From Phascolomyces articulosus (lineage: Eukaryota; Mucoromycota; Mucoromycetes; Mucorales; Lichtheimiaceae): a stretch of 64,000 bases of DNA. The translations under genes and the position numbers were made by a program. The stretch is from positions 62,001 to 126,000 of the forward strand of contig JAIXMP010000055.1 of the NCBI GenBank assembly GCA_025677815.1. The letters are read 5' to 3'. Of the stretch, positions 39,901 through 53,069 are shown one piece after another (positions within the stretch are counted from its first letter, which is position 1; every line of letters begins with the position of its first letter). The notes beneath the pieces were generated by a model. It worked only from the letters and a program-made list of their open reading frames with translations. It was not told where the DNA came from and made no database searches.

Positions 39901-40126
39901 CTAGGGTATCACGAGTAAGTTGTTTGCTAAGACAATGGTCAAGATGACCTTGGTCTAGATCTCGAATAATGTCGCGCACATGGTTTAATACAATGGCGCT
40001 CATGGTGACGGAATGGTCCTGTTGTGAAGGTGGTGGTGGTAATGGAAGCGATCGGTGGTCAGTAGGAATACAGAATTTCTTTGAATTATCGTGTGTATGA
40101 TTGTCGTCTGTTAATGAACGTTTCAT
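30961..40126 (-). CDS. Group III hybrid histidine kinase with about 20 HAMP repeat units
   Basis: This is a cytosolic osmo/stress-sensing hybrid kinase of the Nik1/Os-1 family. In the family it signals through an HPt protein and Ssk1-type regulator to the HOG pathway. Exons in gene order are 40126-39418, 39288-38659, 38504-38221, 37979-37713, 37592-33472, 33365-32172, 32065-31180 and 31068-30961; all phases match and the product is about 2732 aa. Residues 1-250 are low-complexity with a possible coiled coil. An N-terminal HAMP-like part is followed by 20 units of about 92 aa: one each in exons 2, 3 and 4, fifteen in exon 5 and two in exon 6. The kinase core has the H-box [12 protein letters not shown] (His about 2228), N-box [11 protein letters not shown]1 DTGIGI and G2 [10 protein letters not shown] degenerate receiver precedes a full one (IAEDN, MDVQMP with Asp about 2647, and the TKP lysine). 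No membrane segment is seen. Confidence 0.93.
33472..37592 (-). repeat. 276-bp coding tandem repeat (15 HAMP units)
   Basis: Fifteen tandem units of 276 bp (92 codons) form one exon. Each unit reads roughly [59 protein letters not shown] and GEIL-LK. Flanking single-unit exons (3 and 4) and the two units in exon 6 are more diverged. The central units are nearly identical; 34074-34574 and 35178-35678 match base for base at a 1104-bp offset. Confidence 0.95.
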
Positions 40127-43100
40127 AACCGCTCAGGTTATGTAATAATAATAGATAAGGTATATATATATAAAGAAGGGAGGAAAAAAGGAGGAGGAGA
40201 GGTTTTTTTTAAAAAAAAAGAGGGAAAGGAGAAAGGGAAAGGTCAAAAAAAATACAATAATTGAAAATTAAAAAAAGAAAAAGACGGGTTGCAACACGAA
40301 ATTAATGAATAAATATAAATATGTTGCTATCGTTCGTTCGTTCGTTCTTTGATGTTGTTGTTAAGTATATTTATATTTAAGGTTGCTGCCTTTGTTAACT
40401 TGTGTATGTATATATAAATATGATATTATATTAAAGAAAACAAGAAAAAATAATACAAAAAATAAAAATAAAAAGGCAAAAAAAAAAAAAAAACCAAAAA
40501 AGATTTTGTATCTATGATCGTTTCATGCAATAATAATAATAATAAATGATAATAAAAAAAATGATAGAAACTTGTTCACCTCTTCTTTTTTTTTTTTGAT
40601 AAAGAAAAAGAACAAGAAAGAAGAAGAGGTTAAAGTGTAAAACGGGTTCAGGTGGTACTACATAAAAAAAAATAATAAATAAATAACGCTGACTTGGTTT
40701 TATCCTCTTGACATGCCGTTTTCTTTATTATTAACTTTACTCACAAGAATTAGTTTGATATTCTCACTCTGTGCAATTATTCACTCCTCTGAGAATGAAT
40801 TTTATTATATTATTTGCGTCTCTCTTTCTCTCTCTCTCTCTCCACTGTTTCATTTAAGCGGAGTGACCATTGTAAGCAAATGGGTGGTATAAGCATATAC
40901 AATAATAATTGAATAATATTTACGGGTTATGTACATAATAGTATAAAAAAGCAAGGGGAAGAAAGGAGTCATCAGCATCATCATTTTGATCTTGTGACGC
41001 TTTAAAATATAATAAAACAAATAGTTGAGTGTTGTGTTAAGCTCAGCAAACTATATAGTATCATTCTAAAACGGATTAAGAAGAATTATGGGTCCCTTTT
41101 TTTTATTATTATTTCATTTTATAATGCGGATGACCTTATTATTATTAGTATCCAAGTAACAGCAGTCATTATCTTTTACGATCTATATTTTAGATCTGGC
41201 GTTCATTTGTTATTGTGTTGTTAGGAGAAAAGAACCAACAAAAAATAAAATGTATCATCATTTCTTTGTTTTTCATTATGAATAAACTATACATATACCA
41301 TGGTAACGATGATGATGATGATATCGTTGTTGTTGCCATGGACGATCTCCTTGACTGTTTTGGGGAAGAAAGGAATCACTAATTTTGGTACATCAAAAAC
41401 GGGTGATGATTTCTTTGTTTTATGCATCATTTTTTGTTTCACTTGTTTTTTCCCTCCCAAAAAAAAATTACATGTCGCGTGCATGTGTGTGCGCCGTTTG
41501 TGTAGATAAACATGGACATATAAAACACCAATAACAACGGAAACCAACGAAACACAATTTTTCGGGATGGTATAATCAGGGAATTTTTTTGATAAAATAA
41601 AAATGAAATGGCGGGTTTTATTTAGTGTATGTGCCACAGTTTGAAAGTAACGAGTGCCACACTATTATAACTTTCTCCTATTCATCTATAATAATATATT
41701 AAAAATGGAGAATCCGTAGAATTCAGCATGTATAAAAAAAGAAGACTAAGCTATAAAAGGTTTGGTCTATATAAGATTTAGATTCATTTCCCAAAAATTA
41801 TTAAAACACAACCTTCATTTGCAAAAAAGTATTGAAAGACTTTTATTGTGTCAAAAGAAGATAGACCCTTGGTATTTAAAAAAGTGGTTTTATTTAAAAA
41901 AGTAGTATCCTCTTTTACCATGTACTAGATATCACCTCTATGTTATGACTAACATTAAACAGTTGGTCTTCTTATTAATCATGTAATGATATGTCCTTAT
42001 CGCTTTTGGATTCACTATACTTACGTTTCTTGATATATATATTACCACATATCATAGTAGGCTGCCTCACCCGATAACATCCTTGAAAAGAACTGTTGCC
42101 TCTTATTCAGCACTAAGAGTAACGCTACTTGTTTTTGCCCTCAAAAAAAATAATTTATTTGCACATTCTACCAATTGATATGTTTGCTACTGCACCGTAA
42201 AAAAAACGGAATGAACGGCCACTTTCGGTCACGCTGTTGTATATATATTGAATGGTCATTCGTTCGTTTTACCAATAGGAGGTTTCAACTACAGTATTTA
42301 AATTTTGGTGTTAGTGCATCTAAAGTGCTCTCACTTTCCCCTCTTTCTTCTTTTCTCTATATATGAATATTCATATGAGTCATTTATCCAATATGGAAGA
42401 AGATTAGGTAGTTTACTCGATATTATTCCAAGCTGTGAAACTATTGAAGAAAAGATAGGTAATAGAAGTAGGTTGGGAGTTTTTATTATATTTTGAAATG
42501 TCAGCCTTGTTGATAATAATTTAGAAATAACACACAAGAGAAACGTGATAAAAGGTTCAGATATTTTAAAGTAGAAAGGAATTGAACGCAGACCCATTTT
42601 TCTCATTTTTCTGCTTCTCTTTATTGTTATTTCTTTTGCCTCACCTTATACTATAATAACTAGTATTATTTTGTTTTTGCTGGCTAAGACCTATAAAATA
42701 ATGTACAGCTCATCATACATAACAACATAACATCCTTTGCTATATAATTTATCAACATCCATAAAACAAACTGTGGCAAAAAAATAATAATCATGCTGTC
42801 TTATAGCTACATGTTATTACTTATCTAAAACTAATGGATGAGATCCTAAATTCTAAACAATAGTAGCAATGTGTTCAACGACTATGGAGTATCCATTTTA
42901 TTACAATACCAGAAAGATATGAACTACATAGTAACTTTCCTCACTCCAGTGTTCAAAAAACTATTCAAGGGCTGTTGTGATACCAGCTACAAGTAGTGAG
43001 TAACCTGATTCTTCCATATATTTAATAATGTTTAAAATTCATATCCTGGAAAAATGATTGTTTCTCATTTATTATAGGGAAGACGAAGCCTTTCCCAGCG

Positions 43101-43908
43101 TCGAAAGAGGTGTAACAAGTTGCGCAGAAGGATGATGAGATTAGATTCAAAGGAAAAACATCCTACAGCCAGTTCAGTTTTTCTTTCCTGCTGTCAATAA
43201 TGTCGTTAAAACGAATCTATGTGTCTATTTAATATTTCGTGCACCATATTATTATGATCATAAATAGTATTAGCCCCCCAATTAGAGTAAGTGAAAACAT
43301 AAAAATACTTGCTCTATTTTGTATCAAACAAAGAATCATTTAATTATAAAACACACTGTTCAATCCTACCTCATATGTTCCACATTCTTCTTTATCATTG
43401 TTATAACCTAGTACTTGAAAATTTGAATCAATGATACTATAAAAAAAAATAGAATATTTTATTAAGTTTAAGTGAAATGATCTCCTTTATGTTTATTGAG
43501 TGGCATTTCTGCCTTGATCTTGTTTATGTAAGATTTTAGAAACGTAGGGGTTAATCGACTAGAATTTGATGAACGAGACTCGGATGCGCTGGACTAGTAT
43601 TGCATTCTCTGGAATGACTTGATAGAGGAATAAATATGTATATCCCCTTCTCTTCATCGATTTCCATGCATCGCAAGCAATCTATTGCTTAGTGGATTTC
43701 TTAATAAATCTATCCCCGCTTTTTTATTGCTCAATTTCGATCTTTCAAATTTTGGAGCAACACTGCATATATTTTTTTTTGGGGTGAGAAAAAAAAAAGG
43801 CTTGGCCTAACGTCATTGTACCTAATAATAAACTTTCTTTGATCTCCCTTTCTTTTTTTTTTTCTTTCTTCTTCTTTTCAACAAAAATAAATAAAAAGAA
43901 ACGCTTGA
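40127..43908. other. Divergent intergenic region, kinase and UPF0658 gene
   Basis: About 3.8 kb with no supported gene; it must hold both divergent promoters. The kinase-proximal 500 bp are purine-rich, with a GTTC repeat (40331-40347) and long A runs. A CT repeat lies near 40826-40842. Open frames around 41287-41637 and 42331-42606 lack any recognisable domain and overlap frames on the other strand. Confidence 0.6.
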
Positions 43909-46109
43909 ATGGCAAAACGTCAAGATTCAGAAGCACAACTTCAAACACAACCATCATCCGATCACTTTTATGATAATACAAGTACTAGCGATCGTCAACC
44001 ACCAAACTTTGCCTTTCGTATACTTCAATTATCTGTAAGTTTTCTTATAAAAAACCCAGCAAACCGGAAGCTTACCCGTATTTTTTTTATGAGAAAAAAA
44101 AAAAAAAACTAAAAATAATAACAATAATAATAACTCTAGTGGGCACGCGTAAAAAATTCTCGCGAAACAATAGCATATACGACAGCCATCACCTTGTCCA
44201 CAATTCTGGGCATTATTCTTGAAGCATTCATTGCTGTGTCTCATGAAGATGCCACCAAAAGTGTTTGGCAATCAATAGGTCAAGATGGCATTTCACCCAA
44301 CTCTCCCCTGAGTCGTCCTGGTGTTTCTGATAATAGTTACATGTCCGTCTTGATCAGTTTAAAACGACTCAAGGATGAAAATGTCTTTTTTATTTTATTT
44401 CATGTATTTCAACTTTATCTTGGTATTGATGCTGTAAGTAGTTGTCGTTAGGGGGATAGATATTTTTTTTGATCTGTGTGGACCCACTCATGTGTTATAT
44501 CTGTGTGATGTGCGGCTGCGCGAAAAAAAAAACCTTGTGTTCATGTATATATACAAATATGCACCAGTAAGCGCCCTTTTTTTTTTGCGGCGCCCAACAA
44601 ACGGATGGATTTCTTATTTATTTCCACTTCTCTTTATTATATAGATTGTACGGCAAAGTATTATTCAATTGATGGCTCATACTGCGAACCAACTTATTTG
44701 TGTTATCTTGGCATTGGTACAACTAAGTGAAACATTGAAATGGTACAAACCCTTTTTTTTTAGTGTGATTGCTGTCATTTATTGTTTTCAAACTCGGAGT
44801 TGACACTCATTATGGAAATGTGTACTCTTTCTTTCTCTCTATAGGAATAGTAGCATAGATGCTATAGATGACACAACAGGACGAACAACGGACCGTAGTA
44901 GTTTTAATAAAGCATTAAGATTTGAAATTGCTTTGGCTGTTTTGATGGCAGTCTTGACATTGGTCTTTGCATTTTTGTGTGTAAAATTATTACGTCAGGT
45001 AAAAATGAGTCTAATTCTTTCTATTATATTAAAAAAAAACTTATTTTTGGAAACGGAACCACCAGCTATTTTTATATTCTAGCCGGATCACTCCGTCCGA
45101 GCCCTCGCTCAATTTAGCATACCTTTTTTTTTTCAAACTAACTAAAACATGAATTCACTCCATTTGATATATATTAGTTTGGTTGGAACGTTTATAAACG
45201 ATTAGGTGCTGACCCAAAAATTCAAGGTATAGTAAAAAAAAACTGGAGGGTTGGAGAGTAAAAGGATATCAAACATGGATGATTAACATAGAATGATACA
45301 TAAAATAGCACGATTTCGACAATGTCAAATCTTTTTACTCAACCTCAAATTGGATGGCTTCTTTCATATTGTCTTTTCAATCTTTTGGATTGTGGTCATG
45401 ACTCAAGAAGGATATCATCGTGGTAGTCCTGCTGCTATTACATGGTATGTCTTTCATTTCATCTTGACTATCTGTCAATTCCCGGCTCCCTTTATGGCAC
45501 GCTATGGCATGCTGACCGAAAAACCTCGGATCATGATTGCCTTTTTGATCGTTCATGGATTTGTTGCTGTGGATTTTGTGATTATCCTTCAACAAAGTTC
45601 CACTTCTTGGGCTTTTTGGGTTTTAGCTGTATGTTTGGCCATTGCGCTCTCTATTGTAAGTGTGAAATTAATTTTATTGTAACTTTGTTTTTGTTGAAAA
45701 AGAAAATTGTAAAACTGATTTATCTCCAATTTTTTTTTAGACAACCATTGTCTTTGGAAGTCTGGTAACGCATAATTTTGGACGAGGATTAAAACCTTAT
45801 GGTAAGTTATTTTTTCTTTGGAAAAAAAGACAAGTCGATAAAAAAAAAAGAGTCACATGACTTATCTTAATTTTTTTTTTAGTCCAACGATTATTCGATA
45901 AAAATTATCGGTACAAGTTTGATCCAAGTGCAAATCCAACATTTATGAATCATCGTCCTAATCGAAGAAGGGAATCCTCTTGGGCTATCGAGGATGATGA
46001 TGATGAATCATTGGCTATTACTCCAGCACCTCAATTACCACCACAACAATCACAACAATCACAGCAACCATCCTATAATAGCGTGGATGTATCAACTCCA
46101 AGATTTTAA
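43909..46109 (+). CDS. UPF0658 family Golgi-type multi-pass membrane protein
   Basis: This is a multi-spanning membrane protein resembling the fungal UPF0658 Golgi family, whose function is not established. Exons are 43909-44034, 44140-44433, 44645-44742, 44845-44998, 45178-45226, 45292-45655, 45741-45801 and 45883-46109, for about 457 aa. Hydrophobic segments include TAITLSTILGIILEAFIAV, VFFILFHVFQLYLGI, QLICVILALVQL, AVLMAVLTLVFAFLCV, FFHIVFSIFWIVVM, WYVFHFILTICQF, IMIAFLIVHGFVAVDFVII and WVLAVCLAIALSI. The family-like loop FGWNVYKRLGADPKIQ is present. The C-tail is cytosolic-looking, with acidic and Gln-rich parts. The fifth and sixth exons do not join in frame: the only plausible acceptor (ending 45291) leaves the sequence one base short. 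Either the assembly has lost a base, or splicing is unusual, or the allele is broken. Start is the first ATG after a purine/pyrimidine-rich leader. Confidence 0.75.
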
Positions 46110-46486
46110 TCATCCTTTTACATATATTTCCAAAAGTAAAAACAATGAGTGCCATTTTTTTTTTGATAACTGCACCAGTACATATATATTAACCGTCCCC
46201 CAAAATATCTTTCCTTTATGATAACTATTATTATTTTACTCAATTTCTCATTATGAAGATATCTATATATATTCCAACCCCCATTTCAAGCTTACTACTC
46301 TACTACATACTACTATTACACATTTATTATTCATTTTTGTATATATAATATTATAACATACTGATACACATGACATCACTCTCATCATAATAAAAAGAAT
46401 TATAAATTATATTTATTACATAAAACATCTCCCTATTCTGATTACCATAATAGATCCCATGAACTAATATTAATACCACACTTGGC
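46110..46486. other. Convergent 3' intergenic stretch
   Basis: These 377 bp separate two convergent genes (UPF0658 from the left, the F-box gene from the right). The DNA is AT-rich with no open frame of interest; both 3' UTRs and polyadenylation signals must lie here. Confidence 0.7.
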
Positions 46487-48639
46487 TTATAAAATCCTTC
46501 TAATATCTACATCAAAATAAGTAGTTGATAAGGCATGATTGATCACCATATAACCCTTTATATTATCTGTTAAAAAATCCATTGTTGGATCATTCTCCTC
46601 GTCATCACTTTCATTTTCTATTTTTCTACGATATTGATCAATGACAGATACACCCGTGATTTTTAAATTTCGAAAATGAATTTCGGATACCCTTGGACTT
46701 TTTTCCAGCATATGAATCAGTGCCCATCCATCCAATTCAAGTAGATAAAATATTTTTCCACAAGATTGAAATGTCTTGAGATACGATAAATCACCCAAAG
46801 CATCCAACATGCGAACGTCCAATGTTCGTATATGAAACAATTTTAAATGTTCAATCCTTGTTTCTTGTTGTAATTTTTGTATCAATAAAAGTAATTCGTC
46901 GTCCATATAGAGATTGATAATGGTGAAATCAATGGTAAGGGATGTTAATGAGGACACATGGGCAATGGCGATAGGTACGGTATCATTCACTTGGATAATG
47001 AATTTCAGTGATATTTCATTAAGTTGACATCCATGATCATTCAAATATTGAAAAAGTCGTTCTGGTGCCTTGTCATCATCTGTTGATGCTACTGCTGTTG
47101 TTGTCCCATGAAGACTGTCGTCCACAAATGCTAACGGTGGTACTGTGGCTAATGCCATGGGGGATAACAAGGGGATGAGATTAGGATCCACAGATTGTGT
47201 TTCATCATAACTTAAGTAAAGTTGACCCAAATGTAAACTTTTCAATTGCAAAGCACAAGAGGACATTTTTAAAAGTTTGCCAAGATGTAAATGAATATCA
47301 TTATCCGCATTCAATGTCAAGTGTTGCAAATGAGGTGAATGACTAACAAGGGCACGCATAGAAGTATCATCATACTGTGTTCCATCACAAAGCAATGTAT
47401 GTAAATTGGGTAATTGCAATTGTTGAAATACAGATACCCAAGTTTGCTGTGTCGTGTTGACGGTTAATGCAATCAATTCCAATGTATCAGCATGGTGTTG
47501 TAAAATAGGGCCCATTTGTTGCGCTCCAAACTCTTCTTCTTCACATGCTAGAAAACAACGCAATCCCTTTTTCACCTGTGATGATTTATCAGTATTCTCC
47601 TTCAAATTCTTGGTGAGCCGTTTCATCCAAATGTCACGATACTCGTATCGGAGATGCCCAGTATTGATTTCTAAGTAAATAAGGTTTGGACACCAAATAA
47701 ACAATTGATGGAAATCAGGAAGAAGAAAACCTCCATGCAAACCATGATATGATCCACCTTGCATCATGAGAAATTCAAGATGGGGGGATCGTTGTAAAAT
47801 GGGAATCAAATGGATATTTTTTTCTTTCAACGTGGAGTCGAAATTGAATTGAGTGAGATGAGTCGTATCATTGGGTGATAAGGATGGTGGTGGATTTGAA
47901 ACGTCATCGACATTTGAAATACTTCTCTGACTGATACCATGAATCATTTTATAGGAAAGTTTTTGTACATATGGACACGCTTCTAATATGAGATGGAGTA
48001 AAGGGAATGGGCAAGGAGAATGCCATGTAATGATGCATTGTTGTTCCATATCCGTTCTTTTTTGTTGAGAAAACAATTGTTTCAATAAGGAGAGGAATGG
48101 ATCATGTTTCGTCAAAGTACAATTTGCGAGTTCTTTTTTATTTATTAATTTTGATAAAGGTTATTTTCTCTATTATTGACAACAACTATTCCTCTCCTCT
48201 CCCCCTTCTCTTTTCACTTGAGTTGGATGATATCCATCCATCCTCCTCCATATTGATCCCTCTTCCTTTCCTCACCTAAATGTTCTATTTCAGTACACTT
48301 GAAATCAATCAATGTCTGCATGATACCATAAAACGATGGTTCTTGAAAGTTTTTCAATGCAACGTGTTTAACATGGGTTCCTAATAATCGTTTCACGCGA
48401 CGATCCTTGAACATTTTTTGTTGTCGTTTAACTGTACCAGAGAGTTGTATTTTGTTCCATACATTGTGTGCATAGTGAGGTATAGTGGTGTACCATGATG
48501 AACATACGGTCATGCATGTTAAACAATCATGAGGATCCAAATGAGAAATGATGTTGACTAAAATGTCAAAAGGTAAAAAGATGTCAAATAAATAATAGTC
48601 ATTGTTGGTGTTGTCATTGATGTTCGTGTCATTCATCAT
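46487..48639 (-). CDS. F-box protein with leucine-rich-type repeats
   Basis: This is a probable substrate receptor of an SCF ubiquitin ligase. Two exons, 48639-48276 and 48132-46487, join in frame (EHL, then ELANCTLTKHD) to 669 aa. The F-box is near the N-terminus, about residues 20-60 (FLPFDILVNIISHL, then CMTVCSSWYTTI and VWNKIQL). The rest has irregular LxxLxL segments typical of divergent fungal F-box/LRR proteins, for example PHLEFLMM, PNLIYLEI, PNLHTLLCDG, PHLQHLTLNAD, LKSLHLGQLYL and SLTSLTIDF. A short acidic loop (ESDDEENDP) lies near the C-terminus. An upstream in-frame ATG at 48780 would add 47 residues; I prefer 48639 because the extra stretch looks AT-driven and precedes the F-box unusually far. 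Such genes are numerous in Mucoromycota; the target is unknown. Confidence 0.75.
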
Positions 48640-51057
48640 GATAAAGTTTTTGAGTGAGAAAAAAAAATCGTCACTAAGGTATTCCCACAGCCTCAAAACC
48701 TCAAAATGGTAGAATAGGTTGCGTGTAACAGTAATTTGGCATTTATTTGGAGGATACACATGGAATGAAACATGGATCACTTTTTTTTTAGAAGAATGTT
48801 ATTTTCTTCTCAGGAACATGATAATATATTCTCACCATTTGTTTAGTTAACCGGCACTTTTCACCGTTTTGTTTTTTCCTTAAACTTCTCACATAACACG
48901 GCACCTATAACCGCAGTACGTATACTATACATCGGCGTTTGTTACCGGATCATAAAGCTAAGAAACGATAATTTCATGCAATCAAGTCAAACTATAAATC
49001 TATTTCAATGTTCTGGCGGGGGAAAAGGATGCCTGAGGGGAATGAAGGGACAAAATATAGTTGGCTGTATTACATAAATTCTAACAACACTCTCTTCACT
49101 GGTTTATAAATACTTCTTTACTATATTATTACCGCTTTTATTAATCCATAGCAAAATAGTCGCTCAGGTAACGTATACTATCTATATACGAACTGCACAA
49201 CTAAAAATAATGAAAATATTTCATAATTCAATCCATAATACCGAAATTATCCCACACTTTAATAATATGAAAAGAATTCGTTATAAATCATTAAAAAAGA
49301 ATTACTCACTCTTTACCATAAATGGTCAGTGCGTGAGAAAAAATATAATTCAATGACACTAACTCTTTCCTTGTATAATTTTATTATATCTCGACGTGGT
49401 ATTTCTTTTTTTTTTTGTTGTACATTCTATTCTAAAACTGGGTCCTTTTTTTTTCTGAATAGGGGAGGGAGGGAGGGAACCATGGGAGTGTATTTCGTAA
49501 TCATCATATCAACAACAAAAAGAAGGCATATATATTATATAATATTAGTTTCGATCTCATCATCCTTCGGTTCTAATGAGTCATTGACTGTAGATAAAGA
49601 GAAGTATATAAACTATCCATCACGTGTTTGGTTGCTGCGATAAATAATTATTGTGCTTGTGCTTGGATTTATCAGCGATAATCAATTCATGTCAAACGGT
49701 CTGTTCGTTCCAAATATGGCATAGTCTATTCTTCCCCGTTTTTTTATCCGGCATTAGACCGCCAAAAAAAAATGTGTGGGTGGTGGTACTTGCACAACGA
49801 TACAAAATGTGGGGGCAACCGTAGAAAACTCTTTCTCCATGCCAAGTCTATTAATATTAATATTATAATAGTATGAATAAGCATGAGACTTCAAATGATT
49901 TGCCAATCGGAACAAATCAAACACCTGCTTCTAGCTAGAGATGATGAATATAGGAGTGTCGTGTCAAAATTGCAATCATTATTTTTTTTTTGGAACAACA
50001 GACCTCTTCCGCAATTTTTACCTGTTTTGGATGTTTTTTTTTGTGATCCATCCCATTCATTCATTCAGCACCTTTAGTGGTGAAACAAAAGCTCTCTTCA
50101 TTTTCGTCTGTTAGAAATGTAAACAAACAGTTTAGCACAGAATGGTATTCCGTAATAGTCCGTTTGAAACAAAATTTTTATTCCTCCCCCCCAAAAAGGA
50201 TTCAGTGGCTGTGAAGGTTTGATTTTTTGCAAACACAGTTATTTTTAGAGAGGGTGTATCAAGATAGTAGAAATATTATTCAATAATGTGACCATTTGAC
50301 ATGATCATGTTAGTTCATTAAATAATTTAAAGCTGTCGTTTTTTTTCTTTGAGAAATCAAATCCAAAGTCTTTGAAATATGATATAAGATCCAAATAAGA
50401 TAGATGACGTGTAATTTGTATTGTTTACTTTTTTCGTTTGATCTATCGAACGATAATATAGATTCTCATTAATGTTATATAGACATGTAATGACCATCAA
50501 TCAACATTTGAGTATAGTGTAGTATACCTAAGTCAAATGAATAGAAGTAAAAATTGATCACAAGGCTTGTTTTGAATGTAATAGAAAAATATATATTATC
50601 CATCAAGATTATGTCTTCGGTCCTACAACCACCAGAAAATAAGTAAATTCTGTATACGACTGCACTTTTGTCAACATTTTTTTTTTATTTAGTCCCAGGA
50701 AATTTTTCATGTTTTTAATGCGATGCCAAGCTTAGATTACTTGGAAATAATTACAGAGCTATTGTTTTTAATATGTCGATACAATTGAAACAATTGATAA
50801 AAAAAAGCTATACAAATAGATTTCGATATATTATTGATCTACAGATTCTAAGATAAGATATTTAGGAAATAAGGTGAAAAGATATACAATGGGTTTGAAT
50901 GAATATAAAGGTATAAGATGGTTATATACTATTTAACGGGAAAAAATGTATATAATTATATATATATGTATATGTGCTTGTTTGAATTTAACTTTGTATG
51001 TATATATAAAGAATAATGGATTATAATATATATAATAAGGGTATCATGTTAAATCTA
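48640..51057. other. Intergenic, no gene seen
   Basis: About 2.4 kb between the 5' end of the F-box gene and the 3' end of the multicopper oxidase gene (same strand). AT-rich, with short open frames (for example 49329-49643) that show no domain. The F-box promoter is expected in the first few hundred bases. Confidence 0.6.
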
Positions 51058-53069
51058 TCATGAATCCAAAGGTAAATATCCATTAATTAATTCTGGTGCT
51101 TCTTCAAGAGCCACCATCATTCCCATCAACATATGAGGCGCATTATGACAATGCATGGCCCATATTCCTGGATTATCCTATAAACAATAGTAAAAAGGAT
51201 ATAGGATTAGAATTGAATGGATACAGATCATTTCAATGATGACGATAGAATAGTACTTACAGCAAGAATACGTATTTTGGACCATCCACATCCGACAAAT
51301 CCTGTAGCTAATGATCCATTGACCGTTTCATCTTGAGAATCAATGTGGGGATAAACTAGAGTAACATCTTTTTGAATAGGATAAGGAATATTTCGTAGAT
51401 GGCCATGTTTGATTTCGTTATATTCCCCTGATCCATGTGCAATTTCCCAATGAGAATGACCATGTGTATGCCAAGGATGACTACGACAAGGCTCGCCCTA
51501 AATAAAAAAAAAAAAAACAATTTCCCGGCGCAAGAGTCCGTAATTTTTTTCATATTGTTAATAATTTTATCTGAAAAACTTTACCCTTTTTTTTTTACCA
51601 ACCCATGAAAAAAAAAATAGATTAAGGTTTTTCATTTAGAGTTTTTTTTAAAGAAAGAATTGTAAGAAAATACTTACAGGTATATGAGTGGATTGGAGTA
51701 CAAAATCGACAATTTCGTAGTGGTACAACGGATAGGTTGCTAAATAAGGATCATAACCATTATTGAGCGCACTGGCTGACAAGGGGGGTCGTCTTCGTTT
51801 GTTTTGAAGAATATCTAAAAGAATAGGTTCTTCTGGTTCCATGTAGGCGACATCATTGATAGCCCAACGTGTTTCTCCTGTTGGTAATTTGAAATCCGTA
51901 GCTCTGAGTTTGATGGTGCGTGATGAAGGGCGGATGACAATAGGGTCAACACCATACAATGGTTTCAAGTTGGACCATATCCAATGCGTTGCATCTAAGA
52001 GTGGGAATTCAGGTCGATTGGGGGGTAATTGAAGCACAGGCATGTTATCATTATCATTGCTTTTGTGATTTGTTTTGTATCGTAATACAGCCATCCCATT
52101 TGAACTACGACTCACATCTTCTGCCCATCGACGATCGGTAGCAATCGTATAATCTTGTGGAGGTTGAACTGCATGTAGTAAGACAGATAGCCGTTGACCA
52201 GGTGCCACCTCGAGAAACGAAACAGAATAAGGCTTGACACTTTCACCATCGACTTCAATAATCGTTAAATTATGATGGGCAATAGCAAAGCCCAAGGTAC
52301 GAAAGGTAGAAGCGCCAATGACACGTAGTCGATACGTTTTCCCCCGATCCACTTCAAAGACAGTGTAACCTAAACATCCTTTGTCCGCCTCGTTTTGTGG
52401 AGAAGTATTTTGAGATGGTAATAATGGATGATCCGTGTTGTACAAAGTTCTGCCATTGATTAAAACACTCTGGGCTTCGGGGATGAATTCGAATTCTGGA
52501 CCAAGAATATATTCTTCAAAGGATGTACGACTAGCATGCCACCATTCACTCAAGCTAATAATATGTTCTGGATATTTCTCCGATAATACTTGATGGTGTT
52601 TCTTGGATGGATGAATGATAAATGGACCAAATAATGTTTGTTCTGATAATCCAACATGAGCGTGGTAAAAGAAGGTGCCTTCTTGGTTGACAACGCGAAA
52701 ATCGTGGGTAAATTCAGCACCTGGTGGGATAGGTCGTTGTGTAAGAAAAGGCACACCATCTGCATAAGATGAACCATATTGTCGAATCCCATGGAAATGA
52801 ACAGTGATATCGTTGGAGCCTGCGCCTGTCACATTGGAAGGTTGTGTCGGTGGTAAGAAATTACGGACAGTAATTTGAACGCGTTCACCTTCTTCCACTT
52901 GAATGGTAGGTCCAGGAAGTTGATGATTGGCAAGTAAGATATGACCATTGTATTTGGAACAATCGGGGTTGATTTGATCTATAGTGATATTAAGATCAAA
53001 TCGTTTGATCCCCACCACATTTTGTATAAGAATGAATATCGGTAATAATACTAATAAAAGTATTACCAT
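51058..53069 (-). CDS. Secreted multicopper oxidase (laccase/ascorbate-oxidase type)
   Basis: This is a blue copper oxidase that couples substrate oxidation to reduction of oxygen to water; the substrate is unknown. Exons 53069-51678, 51497-51261 and 51177-51058 join in frame to 582 aa. Residues 1-20 (MVILLLVLLPIFILIQNVVG) form a signal peptide or signal anchor. All four copper motifs are visible: HFHG at 91-94, FYHAH at 134-138, HPWHTHGH at 471-478 and HCHNAPHMLMG at 552-562. The axial T1 position appears to be Met563 (Met in ascorbate oxidase and low-potential laccases, Leu/Phe in high-potential ones). There is no C-terminal membrane anchor as in Fet3 ferroxidases, so a secreted enzyme is likelier. 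Several N-x-S/T sites are present. It is divergent from the bZIP gene, with about 1.1 kb between starts. Confidence 0.9.

Noticed and set aside
41287..41637. 116-codon minus-strand frame between the kinase and UPF0658 genes
   Set aside because: The C-terminus is a translated ATG/ATC repeat, the composition is AT-driven and there is no domain.
42540..42600. Possible tRNA T-arm (ggaattgaacgc) near 42580
   Set aside because: No stem forms around the loop and no acceptor stem was found.
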